Assembly (NCBI GenBank): GCA_003554345.1
Contig: PWGE01000406.1
Coordinates: forward strand, 1-17,449
Length of the DNA: 17,449 bases
Direction: 5' to 3'
DNA from: Candidatus Sumerlaeota bacterium
GTDB taxonomy: Bacteria > Sumerlaeota > T1SED10-198M
Each line of letters begins with the position of its first letter. The stretch's first letter is position 1. A program made the position numbers and the translations under genes. Shown here one piece after another: positions 1-7,148 of the stretch. The notes under the pieces are model-generated. The model did no database searches. It had not been told where the DNA came from and saw only the letters and a list, made by a program, of their open reading frames with translations.

Positions 1-631
1 AGGCAATGATGTCGATATCCATCCCGGCAATTTGTTTTGCCAGGGCGTTATGATCACGGGCCTTACAGGTATAATAAGGTGCAAACAGCAGGGGGCGTTT
101 TCCTGTTAAGCGCCGGGCCTCTGAGGAGGTGGTCCGAAGATATTCCATGCAACTTTCAGGGAAAAGAGGATCTATATATCCTTCGGTAGGAAAGTACCAT
201 CCATAAAATGCCGGGTAATCACCGTATAGATGGGCAACTTCTTCCATCATTGCCAGCCGGTTTTTAACACGTGCCGGTTCATTCAGCTCCTCCAGTGTTG
301 GCCAATCTCCATGCCATTCAGCGCTCACAAATACTCTGATACCATATTTTTCAGCAGCCCTGAGTATGACACCTAAGGGGTCTGAACAGGCAATTTCCCA
401 CTTTTCCAGTAAACGGGAACGATAAAAGGCTTTGCCGCCTATTCCCACCGCCAGAATAATAAGGTATTTCATACCGATGTCGGCCACTTCTTTGACTGCG
501 GCTTCCCATTGTTTATCAGTATACTGCGCTGTTACGCTGTTCCAGTACAGGTGGCGGGAATCATTCCACTGAATGCTCATCCAGCTTCCTTCTATGGGCT
601 TGGTTTTTTGTGAAAACATTTCTTTTGACAT
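1..631 (-). CDS. DUF4434-type TIM-barrel protein, possible glycoside hydrolase (3' end missing)
   Basis: The first 210 residues are visible; the gene runs off the left edge. The start at 631 is preceded by a good Shine-Dalgarno (AGGAG, 4-5 bases away); the next Met (codon at 619) would sit too far from it. The N-terminus has no signal peptide. Features include an early SWMSIQW segment, a GMKYLII strand, an IRVFVSAEWHGDW strand and a YGWYFPTEGY segment near residue 150. This arrangement resembles the DUF4434 family (PF14488), predicted TIM-barrel proteins related to glycoside hydrolases, where the acidic residue after GWY is a plausible catalytic site. Substrate unknown. It lies 162 bases downstream of a GH13 gene on the same strand but has its own promoter, so it may be transcribed both with and without that gene. 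Family assignment is from recall of motif pattern and could be wrong; a TIM-barrel hydrolase is more certain than the family name. Confidence 0.6.
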   Translation of the reverse strand, partial: MSKEMFSQKTKPIEGSWMSIQWNDSRHLYWNSVTAQYTDKQWEAAVKEVADIGMKYLIILAVGIGGKAFYRSRLLEKWEIACSDPLGVILRAAEKYGIRVFVSAEWHGDWPTLEELNEPARVKNRLAMMEEVAHLYGDYPAFYGWYFPTEGYIDPLFPESCMEYLRTTSSEARRLTGKRPLLFAPYYTCKARDHNALAKQIAGMDIDIIA

Positions 632-656
632 ACTTCTCCTCTTCTGATTATTTGAA

Positions 657-672
657 AGGTATCAATATACCT
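657..672. promoter_or_regulatory. palindrome over the -10 box, possible operator
   Basis: AGGTAT, four bases, then ATACCT form a perfect 6-bp inverted repeat that covers the -10 box and probable start site of the DUF4434 promoter. A repressor site is plausible from this position. The arm is short, and the four-base gap is small for a typical dimeric regulator, so confidence is modest. Confidence 0.3.
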
Positions 673-691
673 GACCAACCTGATATTTCAA
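664..691 (-). promoter_or_regulatory. sigma70-like promoter of the DUF4434 gene
   Basis: Read on the minus strand, TTGAAA (691-686) is followed after 16 bases by TATATT (669-664); each box matches the consensus at 5 of 6 positions. The predicted transcript would start near 657 and leave a leader of about 26 bases with the Shine-Dalgarno before the ATG at 631. Confidence 0.5.
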
Positions 692-793
692 GATATCTGC
701 CCCTCTTTCTGTCAGGAGTTGCTGTATGAGAGTTTGTGTTTTGAAGGGAACGGGCAGGGTAAAGTTAAATCTTTAAGGAGAATACAGGTGTTT

Positions 794-2605
794 TTACCTT
801 ATCAAAAAATATTCACCTGTTTGAGGAGGAAGGTAGAGTCGTTTGCCATCAATATGTACGTCGGGATAGAGAAAAAGAAGCGGTTGGTAGTCTCTGTTAT
901 CAGGCACAGTGAAGATGTGATTGTTAGAGCAGGCATTGATGACGATTCGAATGGTTTGTTCTTTATTGCTTCGAAAAAAATCGAGTACCTTGCTGGAAGT
1001 TTTCCCGGCAGGTTGAAACGTACCATCCTGTAGAGCGGAGGTGTTTTTCCGGATATGTATAAGCCGTTTATAAAAATTATACAACTCATGATCAAAGGAA
1101 GGAGTATCAGGGGGGCGATTTAGGTGGAAAGGGTGATGAATTTCTCGGTCGTAGTTCCATTCATTCCAGAGCATCGGTTTGCGGCAATCAGGATCATTAG
1201 CTCCCCACATTCCTGCTTCTTCGCCATAGTAAATGAAGGGAGCACCCATCATGGAAAATTGCAAAAGAAGCATCAGTCTGTGCACCATTTTTTCCTTTTT
1301 TACCGGGGCACGGACTGAATAATCAGGATTATTCTGGAGTTTAGAGGGGAAAAAGAGACTGTCCCATGAAGAAGCCGGTGTATCACTGTTGACAATCTGG
1401 GTTGCCAGGCGGGGTGTATCGTGCGAGCTGTATATGTTTTGCATGGAAAGGGCTACTGACCATGGATAGAGGTCATATAACCCTTCTAAGCGAGAGAGGG
1501 TTTCTGCGGAGCTCAACTTTTTCTCGAGGAAAAAGGCCCGGCTGATATATCCGAAAGGATAGTTCATCAGAGCATCAAAGGTGGAAGTTTGAAAACAGTG
1601 TGGAGCAGGTTCTACTATTTCTGCTGTTATATATGCCTCCGGGTTGCAGCAACGTACCCATTGGCGAAATTTCTGCCAGAAGGAGAGCGGTAAGCAGTCT
1701 GCTACGTCCAGTCTCCATCCATCAACTCCTGCCTCTGGATCACATGGGGGAGCGGTCCAACGCTTCACTATATTTTTGACATATTTTTCCGGTCCATATG
1801 CCAGTGTATCGTTTACCTGTAGAAATTCAGGCAGAAGTCTGGTGCCAGCCCACCCCTGGTACTCAAAACCATCAGGGAGGTTTTTATCCCAGCGAGTAAT
1901 GTTATACCAATTCCGGTAGGGTGACTTTTTACCCTTTTTGAGAATGTCACGAAAGGCAAAAAAATGCCTGCCCGTATGATTGAAAACGCCGTCGATTATT
2001 ATTCTCATGTCATTATTATGGAGTTTTTTTACGAGGTAAAGAAAATACTTGTCCGCCTCTGTCCAGATCCACGTGTCAGGATCATCAGATTCATTGGCTT
2101 TTTGGAGTGAATGCAAGTCCTTCTCAGGGTCAGGGCCAAAAAAAGGATCGATATGGTGGTGACAGACAGCATCATATTTATGCGAAGAGATACCATAAAA
2201 TATCGGGGTAAGATAAAGCGCATTGATACCAAGCTCTTTCAGATAAGGTATCTTTTTTTCAATTCCCGGAAGATCACCTCCATAATAGCGGGCATGTACG
2301 CTGCGATAAAACTGATTTTCAAAGTGCTGCTTTTCCCATTCTTCAGGTTGATACCAATCCCCTGTCCACCTGGAAATTTTCCAGCCTTCAATATTCCGAG
2401 ATGCGGGGTAAAGTTGTTGAAGAGAAGGAGTGAACTTTTTTCCCGGATAAAAACGTTCAGGAAAAATCTCATACCAGATGGCAGATCTAACCCAGGCAGG
2501 TGTCCTGTCAGAAAAGTTATAGGCGGGGTCTTTCTTTTTTTTCTTAAAACTCATCTCAAAAAAACCATCTTGTATTTTATTTGTCAGAGTCCAATGGTTT
2601 TTCAT
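794..2605 (-). CDS. GH13 alpha-amylase-family glycosidase (cyclomaltodextrinase/neopullulanase-like)
   Basis: A 603-residue cytoplasmic-type protein without signal peptide. The GH13 conserved regions are intact: DGVFNH (205-210), GWRLDVAD with nucleophile Asp300, ITAEIVE with acid/base Glu329, and SSHDTPR with the third acid Asp396. FDALMNYPFG (343-352) and MGAPFIYYGEEAGMWG followed by DPDCRKPM (453-478) are typical of the maltodextrin-cleaving cyclomaltodextrinase, neopullulanase and maltogenic amylase group. That group acts on maltodextrins, cyclodextrins or pullulan inside the cell. Only about 40 residues precede the barrel (IWYEIFPERF), so the N-terminal CBM34-like domain common in the group is absent, and substrate prediction is less safe. 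The barrel is followed by a short beta-domain. At the start, AGGAG abuts the ATG with no spacer; Met18 is an alternative but has no better ribosome site. No convincing promoter was found upstream. Confidence 0.88.
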   Translation of the reverse strand: MKNHWTLTNKIQDGFFEMSFKKKKKDPAYNFSDRTPAWVRSAIWYEIFPERFYPGKKFTPSLQQLYPASRNIEGWKISRWTGDWYQPEEWEKQHFENQFYRSVHARYYGGDLPGIEKKIPYLKELGINALYLTPIFYGISSHKYDAVCHHHIDPFFGPDPEKDLHSLQKANESDDPDTWIWTEADKYFLYLVKKLHNNDMRIIIDGVFNHTGRHFFAFRDILKKGKKSPYRNWYNITRWDKNLPDGFEYQGWAGTRLLPEFLQVNDTLAYGPEKYVKNIVKRWTAPPCDPEAGVDGWRLDVADCLPLSFWQKFRQWVRCCNPEAYITAEIVEPAPHCFQTSTFDALMNYPFGYISRAFFLEKKLSSAETLSRLEGLYDLYPWSVALSMQNIYSSHDTPRLATQIVNSDTPASSWDSLFFPSKLQNNPDYSVRAPVKKEKMVHRLMLLLQFSMMGAPFIYYGEEAGMWGANDPDCRKPMLWNEWNYDREIHHPFHLNRPPDTPSFDHELYNFYKRLIHIRKNTSALQDGTFQPAGKTSSKVLDFFRSNKEQTIRIVINACSNNHIFTVPDNRDYQPLLFLYPDVHIDGKRLYLPPQTGEYFLIR

Positions 2606-3025
2606 CTCCTGAAGGAATATCTCTTCTTTTACTATTTATATTTGAAAAAGCAAAAAGTATCAGACTTGTTTTTGAAGGAATAGAGAAAATGAGGTTTGGT
2701 CGGAAAAGAGGAACTTCTGGAGCGGGCAGAAGTATTTAAAAGAGCGTAAGAATGGAAAGGTACTATCAAGTAAATAGATGGCAGTTTTTTTATAATATAT
2801 CAAGAAAGGTGAAGAACCAAAGCGTGTTACTGAAACTCAAAAGTAGCAATCTTTTTGAGGTTTAATAGTCATGAAGGGCATGTGCAAAGCTGAAAGTATG
2901 ATTTTGCAAGATAACATATTCTGGAAATACATAAAAAAATAAAGGTTTTTTATCATTCAGATGCCGGAGATGACTTATAAGCGGAAAATAGTATAATATG
3001 CACACATTTTTACCCTGAAAGCATT
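2606..3025. other. divergent intergenic region, GH13 gene / potassium channel gene
   Basis: About 420 AT-rich bases between two divergent genes. The plus-strand promoter at 2970-2997 serves the channel gene. A second TATAAT at 2791-2796 has no good -35 partner. The minus strand shows only weak promoter-like boxes near the GH13 start. Very short frames, for example 21 codons from 2871, have no convincing ribosome site. No riboswitch or repeat was recognised. Confidence 0.5.
2970..2997 (+). promoter_or_regulatory. sigma70-like promoter of the potassium channel gene
   Basis: ATGACT (2970-2975; 4 of 6 matches) lies 16 bases before a perfect TATAAT (2992-2997). Transcription would start near 3004, leaving a leader of about 22 bases. 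The leader has only a weak purine stretch (GAAAG) as ribosome-binding site. Confidence 0.5.
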
Positions 3026-4036
3026 ATGGACAGCAGACGTAAAATCATACTCATTCTATCCTTTTTAATTTGCCTGCTGTTGGGTGGTACAGCGGGATAT
3101 ATGTGGATAGAAGATCTTTCTTTACTGGATGCCCTTTATATGACGGTAATTACCGTCAGTACTGTGGGTTTTCGGGAAGTTAAGGAGTTATCTGATACCG
3201 GAAAATTTTTTACTGTTATCATCATATTTGCCGGATTAGGAACAGTGGTTTACGGGGTATCCAGTATCGCTACTTTTATTATTGAAGGAGAATTCAGGGA
3301 TTTTATAAGGAGATATCGCATGGAAAATAAGATCAATGCTATAAAAGACCATTACATTGTTTGTGGCGGGGGAAAATCGGGTATGCACGTAGCAAGGGAG
3401 TTCTTATCGCGCAAAGTTCCCTTCGTGGTTATTGAAAAAGATGAAATCCGTGCGCAGGTATGTATGGAAAATGATATCCTGGTGCTGGTAGATGACGCTA
3501 CTTCTGAAGACGCCCTGAAAAAAGCAGGAATAAAGAGGGCGAAAGGATTGATTTCGTGTTTATCCTCGGATGCTGATAATGTCTTTACAGTGTTGACCGC
3601 ACGGGGATTGGCGTCTGATCTTTATATAATAGCAGAAGCCATAGAAGAGCAATCCGAAATGAAACTCAAAAAAGCCGGCGCAAACAAGACTGTTTCACCC
3701 AATAGGATAGGAGGTTCCAGAATGGCTTCGCTGGTTCTTCGTCCGGTAGTGGTCTCTTTTTTAGACGTTATTACACATGCCGAAGACTTCGTCCTGGATC
3801 TGGAAGAAATTCACATATGCCCGGATTCCATGTTAGTGGGACAAAACCTTCAAGAAGCGCGAATACCCGAAAGGACCGGGTTAATAGTGCTTGCGATGAC
3901 ACCGGCGGGAAGAGAAAAAATGGTTTTTAATCCTCGATCTGATCAGATTTTGGAAGCAGGATGTCGTATGATCGTCCTTGGTCAGGCCGACCAGATAAAG
4001 CGTTTACGCCAGCTGGCATGTGATCCGGAAAGGTAG
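3026..4036 (+). CDS. two-TM potassium channel with RCK (TrkA-N/TrkA-C) domains
   Basis: 336 residues, the usual length for an MthK-like potassium channel subunit in the inner membrane. Seen in order: TM1 (about 6-27), pore helix and filter (TVITVSTVGF, 40-49), TM2 (about 62-86), a charged linker, then a Rossmann-type RCK-N domain starting YIVCGGGKSG (110-119; GxGxxG nucleotide-binding loop) with acidic Glu137 at the end of beta-2, and an RCK-C domain from about 255 to 330. RCK domains in this family sense ligands such as nucleotides or divalent ions and gate K+ flow as an octamer. The filter is TVGF followed by Arg-Glu, not the classical TVGYGD; Phe for Tyr is known in this family, and selectivity remains likely for K+ by inference. 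It is transcribed alone from its own promoter. The ATG is the only start upstream of TM1; its Shine-Dalgarno is weak. Confidence 0.88.
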   Translation: MDSRRKIILILSFLICLLLGGTAGYMWIEDLSLLDALYMTVITVSTVGFREVKELSDTGKFFTVIIIFAGLGTVVYGVSSIATFIIEGEFRDFIRRYRMENKINAIKDHYIVCGGGKSGMHVAREFLSRKVPFVVIEKDEIRAQVCMENDILVLVDDATSEDALKKAGIKRAKGLISCLSSDADNVFTVLTARGLASDLYIIAEAIEEQSEMKLKKAGANKTVSPNRIGGSRMASLVLRPVVVSFLDVITHAEDFVLDLEEIHICPDSMLVGQNLQEARIPERTGLIVLAMTPAGREKMVFNPRSDQILEAGCRMIVLGQADQIKRLRQLACDPER

Positions 4037-4405
4037 AGGAGTGAAGAAACAATAAGGTTGGCTCTGGGCTGTAGGTATGTGTCATATAATATCATATTCA
4101 TTTTAGCTTTTAGAGTAAAATGATACCAGTCTATTCTGTTTATGATAAAATATTATATAGTGAAGGGTTGGAGTGAAGCCATTGTATCAAGATACCAGGG
4201 AAAACATCCCTTTTCACTTTTCATAGAGAGAGTGCTTCAGGCAAGCGCAAGGGGTGGTGCCACTAATCGTAAAATAGATACGACTGATAGGACCAATAAG
4301 AGCATGAGGAAATATAGGCCACGGAATCAGATAAACCTTAATAGTTTTATTTTCAGAGGCATCTCTCGTTATCCAGGGAACAAAACGTGAGGCAGTAAAA
4401 TAGCA
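4037..4405. other. intergenic region with imperfect inverted repeats, no sure gene
   Basis: 369 bases. A TATAAT lies at 4085-4090, but TTGGCT at 4058 is 21 bases away, too far for a normal promoter. An imperfect hairpin can be drawn at 4255-4295 (TGGT/ACCA, CTA/TAG and TCGTA/TACGA around a 7-base loop). A second possible pairing joins GTGAAGGG near 4160 with CCCTTTTCAC near 4209-4218. A frame of 82 codons (4142-4390) is open but basic, motif-free and without Shine-Dalgarno; it is in the same frame as the next gene and ends 15 bases before it. A structured leader or small RNA is possible; no known riboswitch was recognised. Confidence 0.35.
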
Positions 4406-5251
4406 ATGAGAAGATGGTTGAGCCGTTTTTTTGCCGAAAAAAAGCTTTTTCCTGAGGGGGAAGGGAGTGTTGACAACCCTTTTCTTATTGAAAAAGTGGA
4501 GCAGTTACGTGTGATCGGCAACCAACTGGATGCCCATTATAAATTGATTGCAGATATAGATATGCAGGGAGTGAAATGGTCTCCCCTGGGAAATAGAAAA
4601 GAACGTTTTACCGGTACCTTTAATGGTAACGGATATCGGATTGTAAATCTGAAAGTCAAAGCACCGGCAGAGGATTATATCGGGTTCTTTGGTTTTATTG
4701 GAGAAAAAGCACAAATATGGGGCCTGGCTCTTGAAAATTGTCATATCCAGGGGCATAATTTTGTAGGAGGGTTGGCAGCGGTAAATATTGGTATCATTAA
4801 GCAATGTTACGTTTTGGGCGAGGTAAAAGGCAGGAGTCATGTAGGTGGACTCAATGGATGGAATGTAGAAAAAGGCAGGATAGAGCAATGTTTCTTTCGG
4901 GGAACGGTTAAAGGCGAAGATAGTGTGGGAGGATTGGTCGGGGCAAATTTTGATACTGTTTCTCAATGTTATGTGGCGGCGGAGATTGAAGGCAAGAGGA
5001 AATACCTCGGTGGGGTGGTTGGACTGGATTATCTGAATTATAAGGGTGATGTGAAAGAATGTTATTATGACCAGAATATTTCGGGTGAGTTTCCTGCTGA
5101 TGAGGGAAGTCCCCGGCCGACCTTTGAGATGCAAAAACGGGATACTTTTTCCAACTGGGATTTTGATAACATCTGGTACATTGAGGAAAATAAAAGTTAC
5201 CCCCTTCTCAGGATATTTACCAGTAGAAAAAAAGCAGAATGGGAAGAATAA
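4406..5251 (+). CDS. GLUG-repeat beta-rich protein, apparently not secreted
   Basis: 281 residues. After a short basic N-terminus come DNPFLIEKVEQLRVIG and a DIDMQG/FNGNG segment (to about 76), the usual lead-in of GLUG-motif proteins (PF07581). Four repeats of about 27 residues follow (about 117-220), each with a VGGL-type turn and an acidic or polar residue plus Cys-aromatic strand (KQCYV, EQCFF, SQCYV, KECYY). The end matches the family's closing element (WDFDNIWYIEENKSYPLLR). Such repeats form a right-handed beta-helix and are usually parts of large secreted or surface proteins. Here no signal peptide, lipobox, anchor or other domain is seen, so location and role are unclear. The start is uncertain: the ATG at 4406 has no good ribosome site, and the frame upstream is closed by a TGA at 4388-4390, so no much longer N-terminus is possible without a frameshift. 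Confidence 0.7.
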   Translation: MRRWLSRFFAEKKLFPEGEGSVDNPFLIEKVEQLRVIGNQLDAHYKLIADIDMQGVKWSPLGNRKERFTGTFNGNGYRIVNLKVKAPAEDYIGFFGFIGEKAQIWGLALENCHIQGHNFVGGLAAVNIGIIKQCYVLGEVKGRSHVGGLNGWNVEKGRIEQCFFRGTVKGEDSVGGLVGANFDTVSQCYVAAEIEGKRKYLGGVVGLDYLNYKGDVKECYYDQNISGEFPADEGSPRPTFEMQKRDTFSNWDFDNIWYIEENKSYPLLRIFTSRKKAEWEE

Positions 5252-5564
5252 TACCCAATTACGTATATTCCTGTGTCTTTTCTGTATCAGCAGTATCTTC
5301 AGAAAACAGGACTCCATTCAAAGAATCCGCTTTATTTTTCCCCTGATTTCGGATTAATGTATTATAGCGACATTGAATATTTATCCTCTCTATGGTAGCT
5401 GCTTGTTCAGTAAGTGGTTTAGAAAAGAAAGGTATTCTGGCTCGTAAAACCCCATTTAAGGCGTTTTCCCCCTCGTCGTTCCTTGACTTTTTGTTAAATC
5501 CTGTATTAATTAAGTAAGAAACTTTTTAGAAAGGACAAGCTGACTGAATGCTTTCCTGCAGGTC
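5252..5564. other. intergenic region upstream of the kinase gene
   Basis: 313 bases between the GLUG gene and the sugar kinase gene. AATCCG (5324-5329) and CGGATT (5350-5355) could form a 6-bp stem with a 20-base loop; no T-run follows, so it is not a typical terminator. A promoter-like pair lies at 5483-5509. No gene or known RNA was recognised. Confidence 0.4.
5483..5509 (+). promoter_or_regulatory. possible promoter of the sugar kinase operon
   Basis: TTGACT (5483-5488; 5 of 6) is followed after 15 bases by TATTAA (5504-5509; 4 of 6). A register shifted one base (16-base spacing, ATTAAT with a preceding TGT) is as good. Spacing is short, so this is a weak call. The gene starts about 50 bases downstream. 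Confidence 0.35.
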
Positions 5565-7025
5565 ATGGATAGTGAATTAAGAGTTGAATTTAAGCGCTGT
5601 TTTTCTCAAGATCCGGCGTTGAGCGGTAAGGTTCCAGCTCGCATCAATCTCCTGGGAACCCATATAGAACACCAGGGAGGATTTGTTAACACCCTGGCTG
5701 TCGACCATTTTCTTCATTTCGCTGCAGGCTACAGGAACGATTCTCTTATTTGTGCTCGTAACCACGATCCTTCTTTTCCAGAAGTAACATTTTCTCTGGA
5801 CGAGATGGTCCCTGATTCTCCGGTAACATGGGAACAATACATACGCTCACCCAATATACAACCAGGTCATTGGGGGAACTATATCAGAGCTGCTTGCGGT
5901 TATCTGTCTGTTCTGAAAGGGAAAGAACTGAAGCAAGGATTAAACCTTTATTTTTCAGGTAATATTCCGGTGGGAGCAGGACTCAGCTCTTCCTCGAGTC
6001 TCGTGGTTGCTGTAGCACTTATGCTGATAAGGGCACACCAATGGGACTTTACTGATGAGGAGGTGGTAGAAGCAGCGGGACGGGCAGAATGGTATGTGGG
6101 AACCCGTGGCGGATGGGGTGATCATGCGGCCATGATTGTCGGTCAGAAGAATCGGCTGGCACATTTCTGTTTTTTCCCTTTTCAGCTGGAATATTTTCCT
6201 TTTCCCTCCCATCTTTCGGTGGTCTGCGCACATTCAATGGTGAAAGCTAAAAAATCCGGTGAAGCAAAGGAAATATTCAATCAGCGTATTGCAGGTTATC
6301 GAATAGGTTTGAAGCTTGTTCATAAATACTTCCCCGAATTACGGGAGAAGTGTCCTTATTTGAGGGATATAAATCCCCGGAATCTTCCGGAGGAAAAGGT
6401 GTATGAGATATTACATCGTCTGCCGACCTCAATAAGTGTATCTTCAATTTATAAAGAGCTACCTGAACACAAAAACTTTCTTGACGAGCTTTTTACGACG
6501 CATAGTCCTGCTGATGCCTATCCTGTTCGAAATGTAATGAGCTATGGTATCGCAGAATGCGAAAGAAGCAGGACGGGTGCTGTTTTAATGAAGAAAAGCA
6601 AGTATCCGGAATTCGGGCAGCTCATGTTTATTTCTCATGACGGAGATCGTGTGTCAAGATGGCAGGGAAATCAGCAAAGCCGCTGGTGCTGGGAGGCTAC
6701 GGATCAGAACGTATCATCCTCTCGAGGGATAAATAACAGCCTTGGTGATGAGATATCTTCTATAGCAACCTTGCCCGGTGCTTATCACTGCAGTCTTCCT
6801 GAACTTGATTTTATTGTTGATACAGTGCAATCTGTGAAGGGGGTTTTGGGTGCTAAATTGACAGGAGCCGGTTTAGGAGGGGCAGTCCTGGTGCTTGTAC
6901 AAAAAGAGCAGGAAAATGAGGTTATCTCTCTACTGCAGGAAAAGTATTATAACCCTCGAAATCTTCCTCCTCGCCTTTTTAAATGTCGTTCAGTGGATGG
7001 AGCCTCCCTGCATGAAACTTCGTAA
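5565..7025 (+). CDS. GHMP-family sugar kinase, galactokinase-like
   Basis: 486 residues. All three GHMP motifs are present: motif 1 PARINLLGTHIEHQGG (24-39), motif 2 PVGAGLSSSSSLVVA (135-149; ATP phosphate loop), motif 3 GAKLTGAGLGGAVLVLV (429-445). The catalytic Asp is probably Asp186 in GTRGGWGDHAAM. The family transfers phosphate from ATP to a small molecule; the overall order is closest to galactokinase, which makes sugar 1-phosphates. Galactokinases have GEHTDY where this protein has GTHIEH, so two of the sugar-contacting residues differ (Glu to Thr, Asp to Glu) and the substrate may not be galactose. At 486 residues it is longer than a typical galactokinase (about 390); the extra length lies mostly between motifs 2 and 3 (about 235-400). 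The ATG at 5565 places motif 1 correctly; its Shine-Dalgarno (CAGG) is weak. The giant gene follows after 123 bases on the same strand. Confidence 0.8.
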   Translation: MDSELRVEFKRCFSQDPALSGKVPARINLLGTHIEHQGGFVNTLAVDHFLHFAAGYRNDSLICARNHDPSFPEVTFSLDEMVPDSPVTWEQYIRSPNIQPGHWGNYIRAACGYLSVLKGKELKQGLNLYFSGNIPVGAGLSSSSSLVVAVALMLIRAHQWDFTDEEVVEAAGRAEWYVGTRGGWGDHAAMIVGQKNRLAHFCFFPFQLEYFPFPSHLSVVCAHSMVKAKKSGEAKEIFNQRIAGYRIGLKLVHKYFPELREKCPYLRDINPRNLPEEKVYEILHRLPTSISVSSIYKELPEHKNFLDELFTTHSPADAYPVRNVMSYGIAECERSRTGAVLMKKSKYPEFGQLMFISHDGDRVSRWQGNQQSRWCWEATDQNVSSSRGINNSLGDEISSIATLPGAYHCSLPELDFIVDTVQSVKGVLGAKLTGAGLGGAVLVLVQKEQENEVISLLQEKYYNPRNLPPRLFKCRSVDGASLHETS

Positions 7026-7099
7026 CTCCAGCCCAACCCCCTGTCTTATCTCAGGTTCATAATACTTAATAGTAGAATGTGAGCATTATTTTATAGAGA

Positions 7100-7124
7100 A
7101 CGGCGATGTCGGAAGACGTCCCGT
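7100..7124 (+). promoter_or_regulatory. GNRA-capped hairpin in the leader of the giant gene
   Basis: ACGG (7100-7103), a bulged C, GATGTC (7105-7110), loop GGAA, GACGTC (7115-7120) and CCGT (7121-7124) form a 10-bp stem with one bulge, one G-U pair and a GNRA tetraloop. It ends 11 bases before the strong Shine-Dalgarno (AGAGG, 7136-7140). No T-run follows, so it is not an intrinsic terminator. It could control translation, bind a protein or protect an mRNA end. Function is inferred from position only. Confidence 0.35.
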
Positions 7125-7148
7125 AAGAATGAGAAAGAGGAAAGTCCT

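Noticed and set aside
2871-2936. A 21-codon frame upstream of the potassium channel
   Set aside because: No ribosome site, no conserved feature, and it lies upstream of the predicted promoter start.
4037-4405. Possible known riboswitch (c-di-GMP, fluoride, preQ1 patterns considered)
   Set aside because: None of the consensus cores could be matched; only generic imperfect stems are present.
4505-5317. A 270-codon minus-strand frame opposite the GLUG gene
   Set aside because: It lies antisense to a gene with clear repeat signatures, has no recognisable domain and no ribosome site; repeat-rich coding DNA often leaves such open antisense frames.
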